This document shows positions 38,651-46,571 of a stretch of DNA of 64,000 nucleotides, one piece after another. The stretch's first letter is position 1, and each line of letters begins with the position of its first letter. Both the position numbers and the translations under genes were made by a program. The notes beneath the pieces were generated by a model that saw only the letters and a program-made list of their open reading frames with translations, ran no database searches and was not told the DNA's origin. The stretch comes from Paraburkholderia bryophila (GTDB lineage Bacteria > Pseudomonadota > Gammaproteobacteria > Burkholderiales > Burkholderiaceae): contig NZ_JACCAS010000002.1 in NCBI RefSeq assembly GCF_013409255.1, forward strand, positions 1,302,001-1,366,000, in the 5' to 3' direction.

Positions 38651-39050
38651 GATGGTAGCTCCATGGCGCGTCAGGTCGGATCGCAAGGTGGGCCCGCAGT
38701 ACGCTACATGCTTTGTGTTTCTATTTAATGTACGTATCGTAAACTTATATGTCGATGCGGTAAACATATATGTCACATACGAAAACGGCTCGCGCCCGAC
38801 TCCGCTCTCACACCCACTCAGGAGTTTATCCGTTCTCTTGATCGGTTGTGCGCTCGAAGTACGAATGCATGCATGCATTTGTGGGCGTCGACACTTTGCC
38901 ACATTTTCGTCTGCTTAAACCTCGAAGATCTGGAGATTTGTACGCTCGACGCCTCTCTTTTCGTTACTTCACGTAAAGTAAATATATGGAATGGCGTATA
39001 CAATGCACGACTGTGGCACGAAACGCCTTGAAAAATAATTCGGGAGCGCT
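38651..39050. other. Divergent promoter region of M20-like operon and TetR gene
   Basis: 400 bases without a gene. AT-rich compared with its surroundings and holding the direct repeats at 38739-38774. Confidence 0.6.
38739..38774. promoter_or_regulatory. Pair of 15-bp direct repeats
   Basis: GTAAACTTATATGTC (38739-38753) and GTAAACATATATGTC (38760-38774), one mismatch, separated by six bases, giving a 21-base period or two helical turns. They lie 90-125 bases upstream of the M20-like gene. Likely a regulator binding site; the divergent TetR protein is the nearest candidate. Confidence 0.6.
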
Positions 39051-39692
39051 ATGAAGAAAGCAAACACTAGCCGGGAGATCCCCGTCGATACAGCCTCGGA
39101 GGTCGATCAACCACTCGAGAAGACCGCCCCTACCCGGGGCCGGCCTCGGTCCGAGGCCGCAGCTGCGTCAGTTCTCAACGCGGCGTATGCATGCGCTGCC
39201 CAGGAAGATGCACGCAACGTAACCATCGAGGCTATCGCCAAGGCATCCGGGGTCTCGAAGGTGACGATTTACAGATGGTGGGAAGACAAGCAGGCGCTGC
39301 TTACCGACGCCTTCCTTTGGCACATCCAGCGTCAGGTCCCGCTTTCAGAAAGCGGCGATCCGATTCGAGCGATCCATCGGCACGCGGTCCTGTACCTCTC
39401 GCAATTGAACGGAGAGATGGGGCGTGTCCTGAGGGTTGTCCTCGCCGAGTGCCTGACGAAGTCGGGTGACACATCAGTGTTTTGCGAGCGCTACCTGAAT
39501 CACCGGCGCGAACTTGGCGGGCGCGTAATCGCCGCCGGGCAACGTTCGGGCGCAATCCCCTCGAAACGCTCACCGTTTCTTTTGTATGACCAGATCTACG
39601 GAACGATTTTTTATCGATTTGTGTTCGGCTTCCCGGGCCTGAACACCCGATTTGTCCGCGAGCTCATCGAGCACACATTCCACGGCCCATGA
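39051..39692 (+). CDS. TetR family regulator
   Basis: 213-residue regulator. After a 30-residue polar leader comes GRPRSEAAAASVLNAAYACA and the helix-turn-helix VTIEAIAKASGVSKVTIYRWWEDKQALL (about residues 58-86). The C-terminal domain has the LSQLNGEMGRVLRVVLAEC and SPFLLYDQIYGTIFYRFVF segments of the TetR_C_11-like group. It is divergent from the M20-like operon, with a 400-base gap containing direct repeats, and is followed by a convergent hydrolase gene. Confidence 0.9.
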   Translation: MKKANTSREIPVDTASEVDQPLEKTAPTRGRPRSEAAAASVLNAAYACAAQEDARNVTIEAIAKASGVSKVTIYRWWEDKQALLTDAFLWHIQRQVPLSESGDPIRAIHRHAVLYLSQLNGEMGRVLRVVLAECLTKSGDTSVFCERYLNHRRELGGRVIAAGQRSGAIPSKRSPFLLYDQIYGTIFYRFVFGFPGLNTRFVRELIEHTFHGP

Positions 39693-39907
39693 ATGCTGAA
39701 AGGCGTGCGCGGACGAGTTGCCACGCATGCAACTGCGGCGACAGAAGCACGGTCCAGCGGCTGGGTAATGTCGAATGCGGAAACGAGGTCGACGCGTTCA
39801 TCGACATCGCGTCTAATCTGGGTGATGCCGCAGTGAAGTATGCGGATGGCCAACAATGCGAGGTCTCCCGGATGTTGGCCGCCCTGTGTCGATATCTCTC
39901 TGCGAGA

Positions 39908-40840
39908 TTAATGCACGCCATCAAGGAACGCGTTGGCCTCTGCCACGAACAGGTCGTGGTACTGAAACAACGAGCCATGGCCCGAGTCCGGATAAAGAAT
40001 CAGGCGCGCGTTCGGAATATGTTGGAACAGCACATACGAGTTGACGGTGGGAATGATCAGATCGTGGCTACCGTTCACGATAAGTACTGACTGCTTAATC
40101 GCCTCAAGTTGCGCAAAATTGGAAGGCGACATCCCCCACGTGATCAGCGCCTTGGCCTGCGCCCCGATCGACTCCTGCGAAGCCTGCTGCTCGACATCAA
40201 CGGTATGGTTGTTACTCCGTTTGACATACGCATTCCCCGCAGCGATACCTGCATCAGTCGCTGTAAAGAACAACGCCACCTTCGGATGAACCTTCATTTC
40301 GCCGGCCCGTTTAATCCCATCGGCGATCACGCTCTGGAGATCCTTGATACCCTCGCCGCCTTGCGGTCCAGCACCGACGAGGATCATCTTGCGGGGGAGA
40401 TCCGGACGATCGGCGACTATTTGCTGGGCGACCGAACCGCCAATCGAAAACCCGAGAATATCAACCGACTTCAGGTTCAACGCGTCGATGAATCCTTCCG
40501 CCAGATGCGCCATCCCGGCGACAGAGTCCGGCGCCGGGCCAGCCGATGCACCAATGCCCGGATTTGCCAGAATGATGACGCGACGCCGCTTGGCAAGTCC
40601 ATCGATCAATGCGGAATCCCAATCGTCCATTGTCCCCGTGAAGTGCTGCAACAACACCAACGGTGGCGCGTTTTCACTGGCACCGAGGCTACGGTATGCA
40701 AGCCGGACACCATCAACGGTTACGTATTGGTTGGGCGTATTCACGTACTTTTCCGCAGCTTCTGCGGCACCAGGCAGTGCCGCGCTGACCATAGCAAAAG
40801 CGCTAACCAAACCACCCAACAGCCAGGAAGAGATTTTCAT
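39908..40840 (-). CDS. Exported alpha/beta hydrolase (paralogue 1)
   Basis: 310-residue serine hydrolase. Residues 1-29 are a Sec-type signal peptide ending AAEA-A. The fold is visible as LVLLQHFTGTMDDWDSALIDGLA (oxyanion region), nucleophile elbow GFSIGG with S132, acid in NGSHDLIIP and histidine in DSGHGS. It is closely related to the protein at 42491 (same length after the signal peptide, long identical stretches such as AKALITWGMSPSNF). ATG at 40840; weak ribosome site. Two ACTTGC-type palindromes lie 100-155 bases upstream. Confidence 0.92.
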   Translation of the reverse strand: MKISSWLLGGLVSAFAMVSAALPGAAEAAEKYVNTPNQYVTVDGVRLAYRSLGASENAPPLVLLQHFTGTMDDWDSALIDGLAKRRRVIILANPGIGASAGPAPDSVAGMAHLAEGFIDALNLKSVDILGFSIGGSVAQQIVADRPDLPRKMILVGAGPQGGEGIKDLQSVIADGIKRAGEMKVHPKVALFFTATDAGIAAGNAYVKRSNNHTVDVEQQASQESIGAQAKALITWGMSPSNFAQLEAIKQSVLIVNGSHDLIIPTVNSYVLFQHIPNARLILYPDSGHGSLFQYHDLFVAEANAFLDGVH

Positions 40841-40939
40841 AATTAGAATCCAGTAAAGACATACATCTGCGATGTCTCGATGAGAAGAGAACGCTGCCTG
40901 CATCCCACCTTGGAACCGAGGGGTAGCTTTCATCAGCGC

Positions 40940-40956
40940 ACTTGCAAATTGCAAGT
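40940..40956. promoter_or_regulatory. ACTTGC-type palindrome 1
   Basis: ACTTGCAAATTGCAAGT, a perfect 17-base palindrome around a central A, upstream of hydrolase paralogue 1. Confidence 0.7.
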
Positions 40957-40975
40957 TCACGACTCTAGATTGCGG

Positions 40976-40992
40976 ACTTGCGATTTGCAAGT
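40976..40992. promoter_or_regulatory. ACTTGC-type palindrome 2
   Basis: ACTTGCGATTTGCAAGT, one mismatched pair, 36 bases from the first copy centre to centre, facing hydrolase paralogue 1. Confidence 0.7.
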
Positions 40993-41154
40993 GGATTTTG
41001 ATTATCTTCCAGATTGCCAGATTCGGTGTTTGCAGATCCGCGGTCGTGCGGAACGCACGTTAGGGATCACACAAGTCATGAGCGCCGGCGCAACTCCAGC
41101 CGCGCTAATAATTGGGATCGGACGTGCTCGGGTCTTTAGAGGCGCAAGAGACGA

Positions 41155-41354
41155 TGGCCGCACGAACAGGATTTGTGCGGCCACGGGATCGGCGCTCCGC
41201 TAAATCAGGCGTCGCTACCACGTGCCGGACGGCGCGCCGAGCGCCGCAGTACGGAGGAACCCGTGCAGATGCACGATGGCATGCCATGAAAAATGAGCGG
41301 CTATTTTGTTTTAATGTTACGATTTCTACAAATCGTAACACATTACTTCTCTTG
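41155..41354 (-). pseudogene. Remnant of a second RND efflux operon (pump end, adaptor start)
   Basis: The hairpin at 41155-41183 (GGCCGCACGAA / TTTGTGCGGCC around CAGGA) matches the one behind the pump gene at 23907. It is followed on the minus strand by a pump-like end (GSDA then stop at about 41204) and degenerate sequence. A short stretch then resembles the start region of the adaptor gene, with GATGCACGATGGC against GTGCATGATGGCG, and the operator at 41316. About 4.2 kb of pump and adaptor sequence present in the intact locus is missing between these pieces. Confidence 0.7.
41316..41339. promoter_or_regulatory. TetR-type operator C
   Basis: GTTAC-N14-GTAAC again; here the arms extend to a perfect 11-bp inverted repeat TGTTACGATTT / AAATCGTAACA around CTAC. 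It occupies the position of operator A in the intact locus, next to the TetR stop, although the adaptor gene behind it is gone. Confidence 0.75.
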
Positions 41355-41990
41355 CTATGGGGCGAGACTTCGCAAAACGAGGCTGGAGACGGCAGCAAGT
41401 GCCGCTTCCAGCTGGTCACGTGGACGGAACTGAAGGGCCACCGGATGCGCAAATAATCGCATTGCCTCGGATATACCAACGACCACCTCATCGATGGGCG
41501 TTTTGCGCTCAAACTCACCCGACGACCTTCCCGCCTGCACCAACTCGCGCGTCATGCCGAGAAGCACCGACTCATGTGTCGTCGCGGTGCCCCACGACTC
41601 CTCCATCGCGGAGATCACCAGTTCGTGAAGCCGAGTGCCGTCAAAGAAAATCTCCAGACTGCGCTCAAGCGTCAGTTGCATAAAGCGCCGCAAGCGTTGC
41701 GTCGCTGTGCCTGGCCCGTCGACCACGCTTCGCAACTCAGCTTCCATCCGTTCCAGCACCGTTGCGCAAACCGCCTCTCCAATGGCCTGCTTGGAGCTGA
41801 AAAACCGATAGAGATACGTGCTGGACACACCGATTGCCTTGCCGAGATCGGCCACGGAGGTCTTTCTATAACCGTACAGGCGGAAATGTTCATCCGCTGC
41901 CGCAATGATCTGGTGGCGCCGCTCATGGTCCGCACTGCCACGCTGGCCGGGAGACGGCGATTCGGGCGCTTGGTTGGTAGTCTTGCTCAT
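41355..41990 (-). CDS. TetR family regulator, paralogue of the efflux repressor
   Basis: 211 residues, same length as the protein at 28308 and nearly identical across the helix-turn-helix (TSVADLGKAIGVSSTYLYRFFSSKQAIGEAV) and much of the ligand domain (IFFDGTRLHELVISAMEESW). The ATG at 41990 matches the start of the paralogue; a GTG at 41996 is also in frame. The genes it should control in its own locus are deleted, but operators on both sides survive. It may now co-regulate the intact efflux operon. Confidence 0.93.
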   Translation of the reverse strand: MSKTTNQAPESPSPGQRGSADHERRHQIIAAADEHFRLYGYRKTSVADLGKAIGVSSTYLYRFFSSKQAIGEAVCATVLERMEAELRSVVDGPGTATQRLRRFMQLTLERSLEIFFDGTRLHELVISAMEESWGTATTHESVLLGMTRELVQAGRSSGEFERKTPIDEVVVGISEAMRLFAHPVALQFRPRDQLEAALAAVSSLVLRSLAP

Positions 41991-42026
41991 GGCCACAATT
42001 ATCCCTTAATACAAGGTTGACAGCGA

Positions 42027-42050
42027 GTTACCATTTCTTCGTTTTGTAAC
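42027..42050. promoter_or_regulatory. TetR-type operator D
   Basis: AGTTAC-N14-GTAACT, 37 bases before the TetR paralogue start, in the same place as operator B of the intact locus. Confidence 0.75.
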
Positions 42051-42082
42051 TTTCCCGTTTTTCGGTTAGCCATCATCCGTCG

Positions 42083-42260
42083 ATGTCGTTGCCGGCGACC
42101 TTCGCTCACGCCCCCCGCCCCCACAAAGTCGCAAACCGGGCCGCCGCTTGGACCTCGGCCCGCGTCAGCGAAGTCCTTGCCACCCGGAAGGAAGCCGGGC
42201 CGCCGTGGTCACTACCCGCCTCGAAGTCATTTCGCCGCTGCCGACACCCGACGATGGTTT
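42083..42260 (+). pseudogene. Outer-membrane efflux factor remnant
   Basis: The frame opens with SLPATFAHAP exactly as in the intact factor at 29029, then shows ARVSEV, and then, out of frame, DNA matching the EGSQAAMVAARLEVISSAADT region of the factor. Several internal deletions have removed most of the gene, including the signal peptide. It stands in the correct divergent position relative to the TetR paralogue, confirming that a whole efflux locus was duplicated and then eroded. Confidence 0.78.
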
Positions 42261-42334
42261 GCCCCCTCCGCGTTGCCTCTTCGTCAAGCCGCATCCGGGA
42301 AAAATCGAAGCAATCAGGAAAATAAACGAAATCC

Positions 42335-42351
42335 ACTTGCAAAAAGCAAGC
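42335..42351. promoter_or_regulatory. ACTTGC-type palindrome 3
   Basis: ACTTGCAAAAAGCAAGC, near-palindromic in its outer bases, upstream of hydrolase paralogue 2. Confidence 0.65.
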
Positions 42352-42372
42352 GGAGCATCTACAGTGAACTCA

Positions 42373-42389
42373 ACTTGCAAAACGCAAGT
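42373..42389. promoter_or_regulatory. ACTTGC-type palindrome 4
   Basis: ACTTGCAAAACGCAAGT, 38 bases from copy 3 and about 100 bases before hydrolase paralogue 2, mirroring the pair in front of paralogue 1. Confidence 0.68.
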
Positions 42390-42490
42390 GACGAAACGAA
42401 GTGCAGACCGCAAATAGTTGAAGCACAGCGCTCCGCAGAATTGCCTCACTTACCTTTAAGCACAACGCGCATCTTTACAGGAGCTTTACC

Positions 42491-43348
42491 ATGAACATGT
42501 CCTCTGGCTACGTGACCGCGCCGAATCAATATGTAACGGTTGATGGCGTGCGACTCGCATATCGCAGTATCGGGTCCAACTCGAACGTGCCGCCGCTGGT
42601 GTTGTTCCATCACTTCACCGCAACGATGGATGACTGGGATTCGGCACTCATCGACGGACTCGCGAAGCAACGACGTGTGATTATCCTGGGGAACCCCGGC
42701 ATCGGCGCCTCCGGCGGCAGCGCACCTGACTCGGTTACGGAAATGGCGCGATTTTCCGCAGGCTTCATCGACGCACTTGACCTGAAGTCGGTCGACGTAA
42801 TGGGTTATTCGATCGGCGGAGCCGTAGCGCAACAGGTCGCGACGGATCGTCCGGAACTCCTGCGCAAAATCATTCTGGCTGGCAGCGGTCCGCGAGGTGG
42901 CGAAGGCATCGCAAATCTTCAGACCGTGATCAGTACCGGATTCGCGCAAGCCGAGCAGATGAATGTCCACCCCAAGGTGGCGCTTTTCTTCACGACGACA
43001 ACGGCCGGCATCACTGCCGGGAACGAATTCGTCAAACGCATTAACAACCATACCGTGGACGTTGAAGAAGCGGCATCCCAGGAAGCAATGGGGGCGCAGG
43101 CCAAGGCGCTGATCACTTGGGGCATGTCGCCGTCGAACTTCGAAGAACTCGCAAATATCAAGCAGCCGGTCCTCATCGTCAATGGCAAGCAAGACCTGAT
43201 CATTCCGACCGTCAACTCGTACGTGCTGTATCAGCATCTGGCAAATGCACGCCTTGTCCTCTACCCCGAATCCGGTCATGGCGCGCTGTTCCAGTTCCAC
43301 GAATCGTTCGTCGCCGAGGTCAACACGTTCCTGGACGGATCGAATTGA
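42491..43348 (+). CDS. Alpha/beta hydrolase (paralogue 2, cytoplasmic)
   Basis: 285-residue serine hydrolase without a signal peptide. Oxyanion region LFHHFTATMDDWDSALIDGLA, nucleophile S107 in GYSIGG, acid in NGKQDLIIP and histidine in ESGHGA. It is closely related to paralogue 1 at 39908, which is exported, so the two may act on the same compound class on different sides of the membrane. AGGAGCTTTACC precedes the ATG. The HxlR gene follows on the same strand. Confidence 0.93.
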   Translation: MNMSSGYVTAPNQYVTVDGVRLAYRSIGSNSNVPPLVLFHHFTATMDDWDSALIDGLAKQRRVIILGNPGIGASGGSAPDSVTEMARFSAGFIDALDLKSVDVMGYSIGGAVAQQVATDRPELLRKIILAGSGPRGGEGIANLQTVISTGFAQAEQMNVHPKVALFFTTTTAGITAGNEFVKRINNHTVDVEEAASQEAMGAQAKALITWGMSPSNFEELANIKQPVLIVNGKQDLIIPTVNSYVLYQHLANARLVLYPESGHGALFQFHESFVAEVNTFLDGSN

Positions 43349-43635
43349 GTCGAACGTAGCATGGTCTCAAGCTTGACCAGATTTCCGCAGAAACGGGAGC
43401 CCATGGCAACTGCCAGCCTAACGAGATGTACGCGAAATTCGAGCGATTCGACCGTTGAAAACTTAGTTGACGACTGATCCACATCGGGCCGAGCAGGTAC
43501 AATCGTTTATCCGCATCATGATGCCGATGACGAAACTACCGCTCGGCCTGCTACCCGTTTTGAAGGATTACTTAGAGGCGCTGCGAAGCAGCAGTGAGCG
43601 TCACGCCCTTCAAGTCAAAAACAGGATCGTATTCA

Positions 43636-44001
43636 ATGAAACAAAGGAATAACAGCAACTGCCCGATTTGCTACTCACTCGATATCTTCGGGGATCGATG
43701 GACCTTGCTCATCGTCCGCGACATGGTGGCTAACCACAAGCAGTACTATCGGGAATTTCTGGGTTCGGACGAGGGCATCTCCACGAACATCCTGGCCGAT
43801 CGACTTAAAAATCTCGTCGAACACGGCCTTGTGACGAAGGAAGACGACCCTGAAAACAGAAGCCAATCGGTCTATCACCCCACGGAAAAGGCCCTGGCGC
43901 TAGGACCAGTGCTCGAAGCCATCATGGATTGGGGACTCAAATATGGTCCGGAGTCGTTGACACCGCCCCCAGGATGGCAAGCGGCCACCGCGGCAAGTTA
44001 A
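43636..44001 (+). CDS. HxlR family regulator
   Basis: 121-residue winged-helix regulator. The N-terminal CPIC (C9, C12) and SLDIFGDRWTLLIVRDM are the HxlR signature, followed by GISTNILADRLKNLVEHGLVTKEDDP as recognition helix and wing. N-terminal cysteines act as thiol or quinone sensors in several members. The ATG at 43636 is preferred to a GTG at 43594. Downstream of hydrolase paralogue 2; a candidate to bind the ACTTGC palindromes in front of both hydrolases, though none lies before its own start. Confidence 0.92.
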   Translation: MKQRNNSNCPICYSLDIFGDRWTLLIVRDMVANHKQYYREFLGSDEGISTNILADRLKNLVEHGLVTKEDDPENRSQSVYHPTEKALALGPVLEAIMDWGLKYGPESLTPPPGWQAATAAS

Positions 44002-44340
44002 TCGATACGATAATATCTGTTCATTTCGAATGAGCGATCCGGCTAACGGAACGTTGACCGACGTGTTCGACTACTCGCGCGAATATTTTGGCGGTGTCAA
44101 CTCGATGCCGTCGCGCGTTGTACCGCCGCCCCGCTGCGAGATACCGTTTCTCTCCATAGCGGCGGAAACCTCTCGATCCTTGCGTAGCGGCCTAGGGTGA
44201 TACGCGCCCCTCCTAAGCGCCTTGAGAACCTCAACGAAAAAACTCCTCCCTCCCACCAAACCTATATGGCCTTCCGTTCACTAGCGGACAGTCTTCCTCC
44301 GAATCGGCGTTCATAGCGCTCCCGTCCAGCGCACTCTTAT

Positions 44341-44356
44341 CATGACAATTGTCATG
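44341..44356. promoter_or_regulatory. CATGAYA-type operator in front of TetR gene
   Basis: CATGACAATTGTCATG, a perfect 16-bp palindrome 40-55 bases before the TetR start. Related sites lie at 46187 and 46219 in front of hydrolase 3, sharing CATGAYA-N2-TRTCATG. Confidence 0.8.
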
Positions 44357-44395
44357 TATAATATCGAGGTTAAACGAACGCATTTTGGGGGAAGA

Positions 44396-44959
44396 ATGAA
44401 GGTCAGTCGCGAACAGGTTGCCGCGAATCGGCAAAGCATCCTCGAAGCCTCGGGCCGTCTCTTCCGGGAGCGAGGTTTCGATGCCGTCACGGTCGTAGAA
44501 GTGATGAAAGCAGCCGGCCTAACGCATGGCGGGTTTTATGGCTACTTCGAGTCCAAAGACGACTTGATAGCACAGACCTTGGCGCATGTGCTCGCGCAGG
44601 ACGATGAGCGTCCCACAAACCCGATCGAGTACGCTAGGGCATACCTTGCTCCGGTGCATCGTGACGACGTCGCCGGCGGCTGCCCGACTGCGGCGCTTGG
44701 CGCAGAAACCATCCGCCAATCTCGTCAAGCTCGCGCGGCAATGACCGAAGGGCAACGCAGAACATTTGAACGATTTAGCGAAGGCTTGCCTGACGCAACT
44801 CCCGAAGAGGCACGACGCGCCGCGATTGGAAGTTGGGCTGCAATGGTCGGCGCAATGGTGCTGGCACGGCTTGCTGATGACCCAAAACTGTCCGACGAAG
44901 TACTAGACCAAACTTACGCCTGGATTCGCGACAAAAATACTCATACCCTGTCGAACTGA
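44396..44959 (+). CDS. TetR family regulator
   Basis: 187-residue regulator: MKVSREQVAANRQSILEASG, then VTVVEVMKAAGLTHGGFYGYFESKDDLI as helix-turn-helix, and a C-terminal domain with VAGGCPTAALGAETIRQS typical of the AcrR-like subgroup acting on hydrolase or reductase genes. Start at 44396 after GGGGGAAGA. It has a palindromic operator in its own promoter (44341), which recurs twice before hydrolase 3. A fragment of a second copy of its C-terminus lies at 46303. Confidence 0.92.
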   Translation: MKVSREQVAANRQSILEASGRLFRERGFDAVTVVEVMKAAGLTHGGFYGYFESKDDLIAQTLAHVLAQDDERPTNPIEYARAYLAPVHRDDVAGGCPTAALGAETIRQSRQARAAMTEGQRRTFERFSEGLPDATPEEARRAAIGSWAAMVGAMVLARLADDPKLSDEVLDQTYAWIRDKNTHTLSN

Positions 44960-45303
44960 TTCGCATCCTGCGGGGAGGCATAGCGGTACGCCTACCTGAA
45001 TACGAATGTGAACAGCACTCGTAGCGTCGCCAACGTGCACGGGCAATTGCGCTGGTTGCTGCGAAACGCCGGGGCAACCACAAGCTCTTAGCCCATTCTC
45101 GCGCTGTCACGCGCAGACAGGTCACCGGCCGCCATGTGCCGCCGGAACAGCGCCTCCTCACCCAATCAGCACCTCCGCCGCGAGAACCCAGGCCAGCAGA
45201 TCTCTAGTGGTTGGCCTCACTTCGCCTCTCACTGGCGCCTTAGATCGCTACCTGGTAAGCGATGTTTGCGTCACCTCTCTTGCAGAGAAAGTGATGCTTC
45301 GAT
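44960..45303. other. Intergenic between convergent TetR and hydrolase genes
   Basis: 344 bases, no gene or clear terminator recognised. Confidence 0.5.
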
Positions 45304-46143
45304 TTACTCGTCCAGGAACTGGATTGCGTGTTTCAGGAAGCGCTCCGGGTACTGGAAGTGCGAACCATGGCCCGCGTCGGGATACAAAATAACTTGTGAG
45401 TCGGGAATGTTTTGGCCGAGGTAGAACGAATTGACTGTCGAAATCATGATGTCTTCAATGCCGTTTACCACTAGCGTCGGCTGCTTGATAGCTTTCAGAT
45501 GTTCGTAGGGCTTGTCGCCCCCGATTGGCACCATATAGGCCTGGTAACCGTCCCATTGTGCTGCTGCCACTTCCGGCGAGCTAAGCGGATCGGCATCTTT
45601 CCGCTGATGACGGCGTTCCCAAAACTCCAGACCGGCCTTTCGGGCCTGCTCCGAACGGCCGAAGAACAGGAAGAGAAAATCTTCTGCATTATGCACAGGC
45701 TTGGGTGCAATCTCAGCCATTCCAGGATCGATCCAGGGATCACCGCCGCGCGGACCCGTACCGAGAAGCAAGAGTTTGCGGACAAGTTCCGGGTGACGCA
45801 GAGCGACCTCTTGTGCCTGGAACCCACCAATAGAGAATCCCACGATATCGACCTTTTCGATTCCGAGCGCACGGATCACCGATGCGATGTCATCGGCCAT
45901 ATCTTCGAAACGATTCCGAGGGGCTCCTGACGAACTGGCGATTCCGCGACCGTTGTACAGAATGACCTCGCGACCCTCTGCGAGCCCGTCGGTCATCAGC
46001 GGATCCCAGTGATCCATGCCGCCGCGAAAATGCTGGATGAAGAACAAGGGCGTCGTGCCCTTCTTCCCCCAGCGTCGATATGCGTAACGAACTCCGTCGA
46101 CTTCGACAAATTGGGTCGGTGCTGTGACATGCGAGACAGACAT
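45304..46143 (-). CDS. Alpha/beta hydrolase (paralogue 3)
   Basis: 279-residue cytoplasmic serine hydrolase, more distant from paralogues 1 and 2 but sharing the N-terminal TAPTQFVEVDGVRYAYRRWG, FIQHFRGGMDHWDPLMTDGLA, nucleophile S104 in GFSIGG, acid in NGIEDIM and histidine in DAGHGS. The ATG at 46143 has GGAG at a good distance; the frame open to 46245 covers the operators and is not coding. Two TetR-type palindromes sit at 46187-46234. Confidence 0.92.
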   Translation of the reverse strand: MSVSHVTAPTQFVEVDGVRYAYRRWGKKGTTPLFFIQHFRGGMDHWDPLMTDGLAEGREVILYNGRGIASSSGAPRNRFEDMADDIASVIRALGIEKVDIVGFSIGGFQAQEVALRHPELVRKLLLLGTGPRGGDPWIDPGMAEIAPKPVHNAEDFLFLFFGRSEQARKAGLEFWERRHQRKDADPLSSPEVAAAQWDGYQAYMVPIGGDKPYEHLKAIKQPTLVVNGIEDIMISTVNSFYLGQNIPDSQVILYPDAGHGSHFQYPERFLKHAIQFLDE

Positions 46144-46186
46144 AGTGCATCTCCGATTTCTAAAAAATTGACAGTATTGAAAATCC

Positions 46187-46212
46187 TTAATCATGATAGT
46201 TATCATGATTAA
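46187..46212. promoter_or_regulatory. CATGAYA-type operator I before hydrolase 3
   Basis: Two 12-base arms, TTAATCATGATA and its exact complement, around a central GT: a 26-base inverted repeat, 44-69 bases before the hydrolase start. Confidence 0.82.
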
Positions 46213-46218
46213 GGCAAT

Positions 46219-46234
46219 CATGATAACTATCATG
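46219..46234. promoter_or_regulatory. CATGAYA-type operator II before hydrolase 3
   Basis: CATGATA-AC-TATCATG, 16 bases, immediately next to site I and lying toward the TetR fragment. Confidence 0.8.
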
Positions 46235-46302
46235 TATAGTGTCAAGCATGAGTTGATGGCGCTGGCGAAAAAAAAAGACGTCCGTCACGAGCGGGCTGCC
46301 AC

Positions 46303-46365
46303 GGCCCCAAACTGTCCGATGAGGTCTTGAAAGAAACCTATGCGTGGTTTCGAGCCGCCAACGTC
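46303..46365 (+). pseudogene. TetR C-terminal remnant
   Basis: The plus-strand frame reads GPKLSDEVLKETYAWFRAA, matching DPKLSDEVLDQTYAWIRDK at the end of the TetR protein at 44396. It is all that remains of a second TetR gene that must have been divergent from hydrolase 3, sharing the operators at 46187-46234. About 500 bases of it were deleted. Confidence 0.75.
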
Positions 46366-46571
46366 GGGCATTCAACAAAGCGACCCGCGACGATGTGTCT
46401 GGCCATGCTTGCCGAACGTATGACGACATCGCCGCGTCACCTGATGCGGTTTCTAGTCCCCGGGCGTCTGCCGCTCCTTAACGATCGGCCCGGCAAAAGT
46501 CGCCTGTGAACTTATATGTGCCTACGGACCGGGACAGTTCGTAGGACACTTACCTTAGGAGAAGTAGACCC

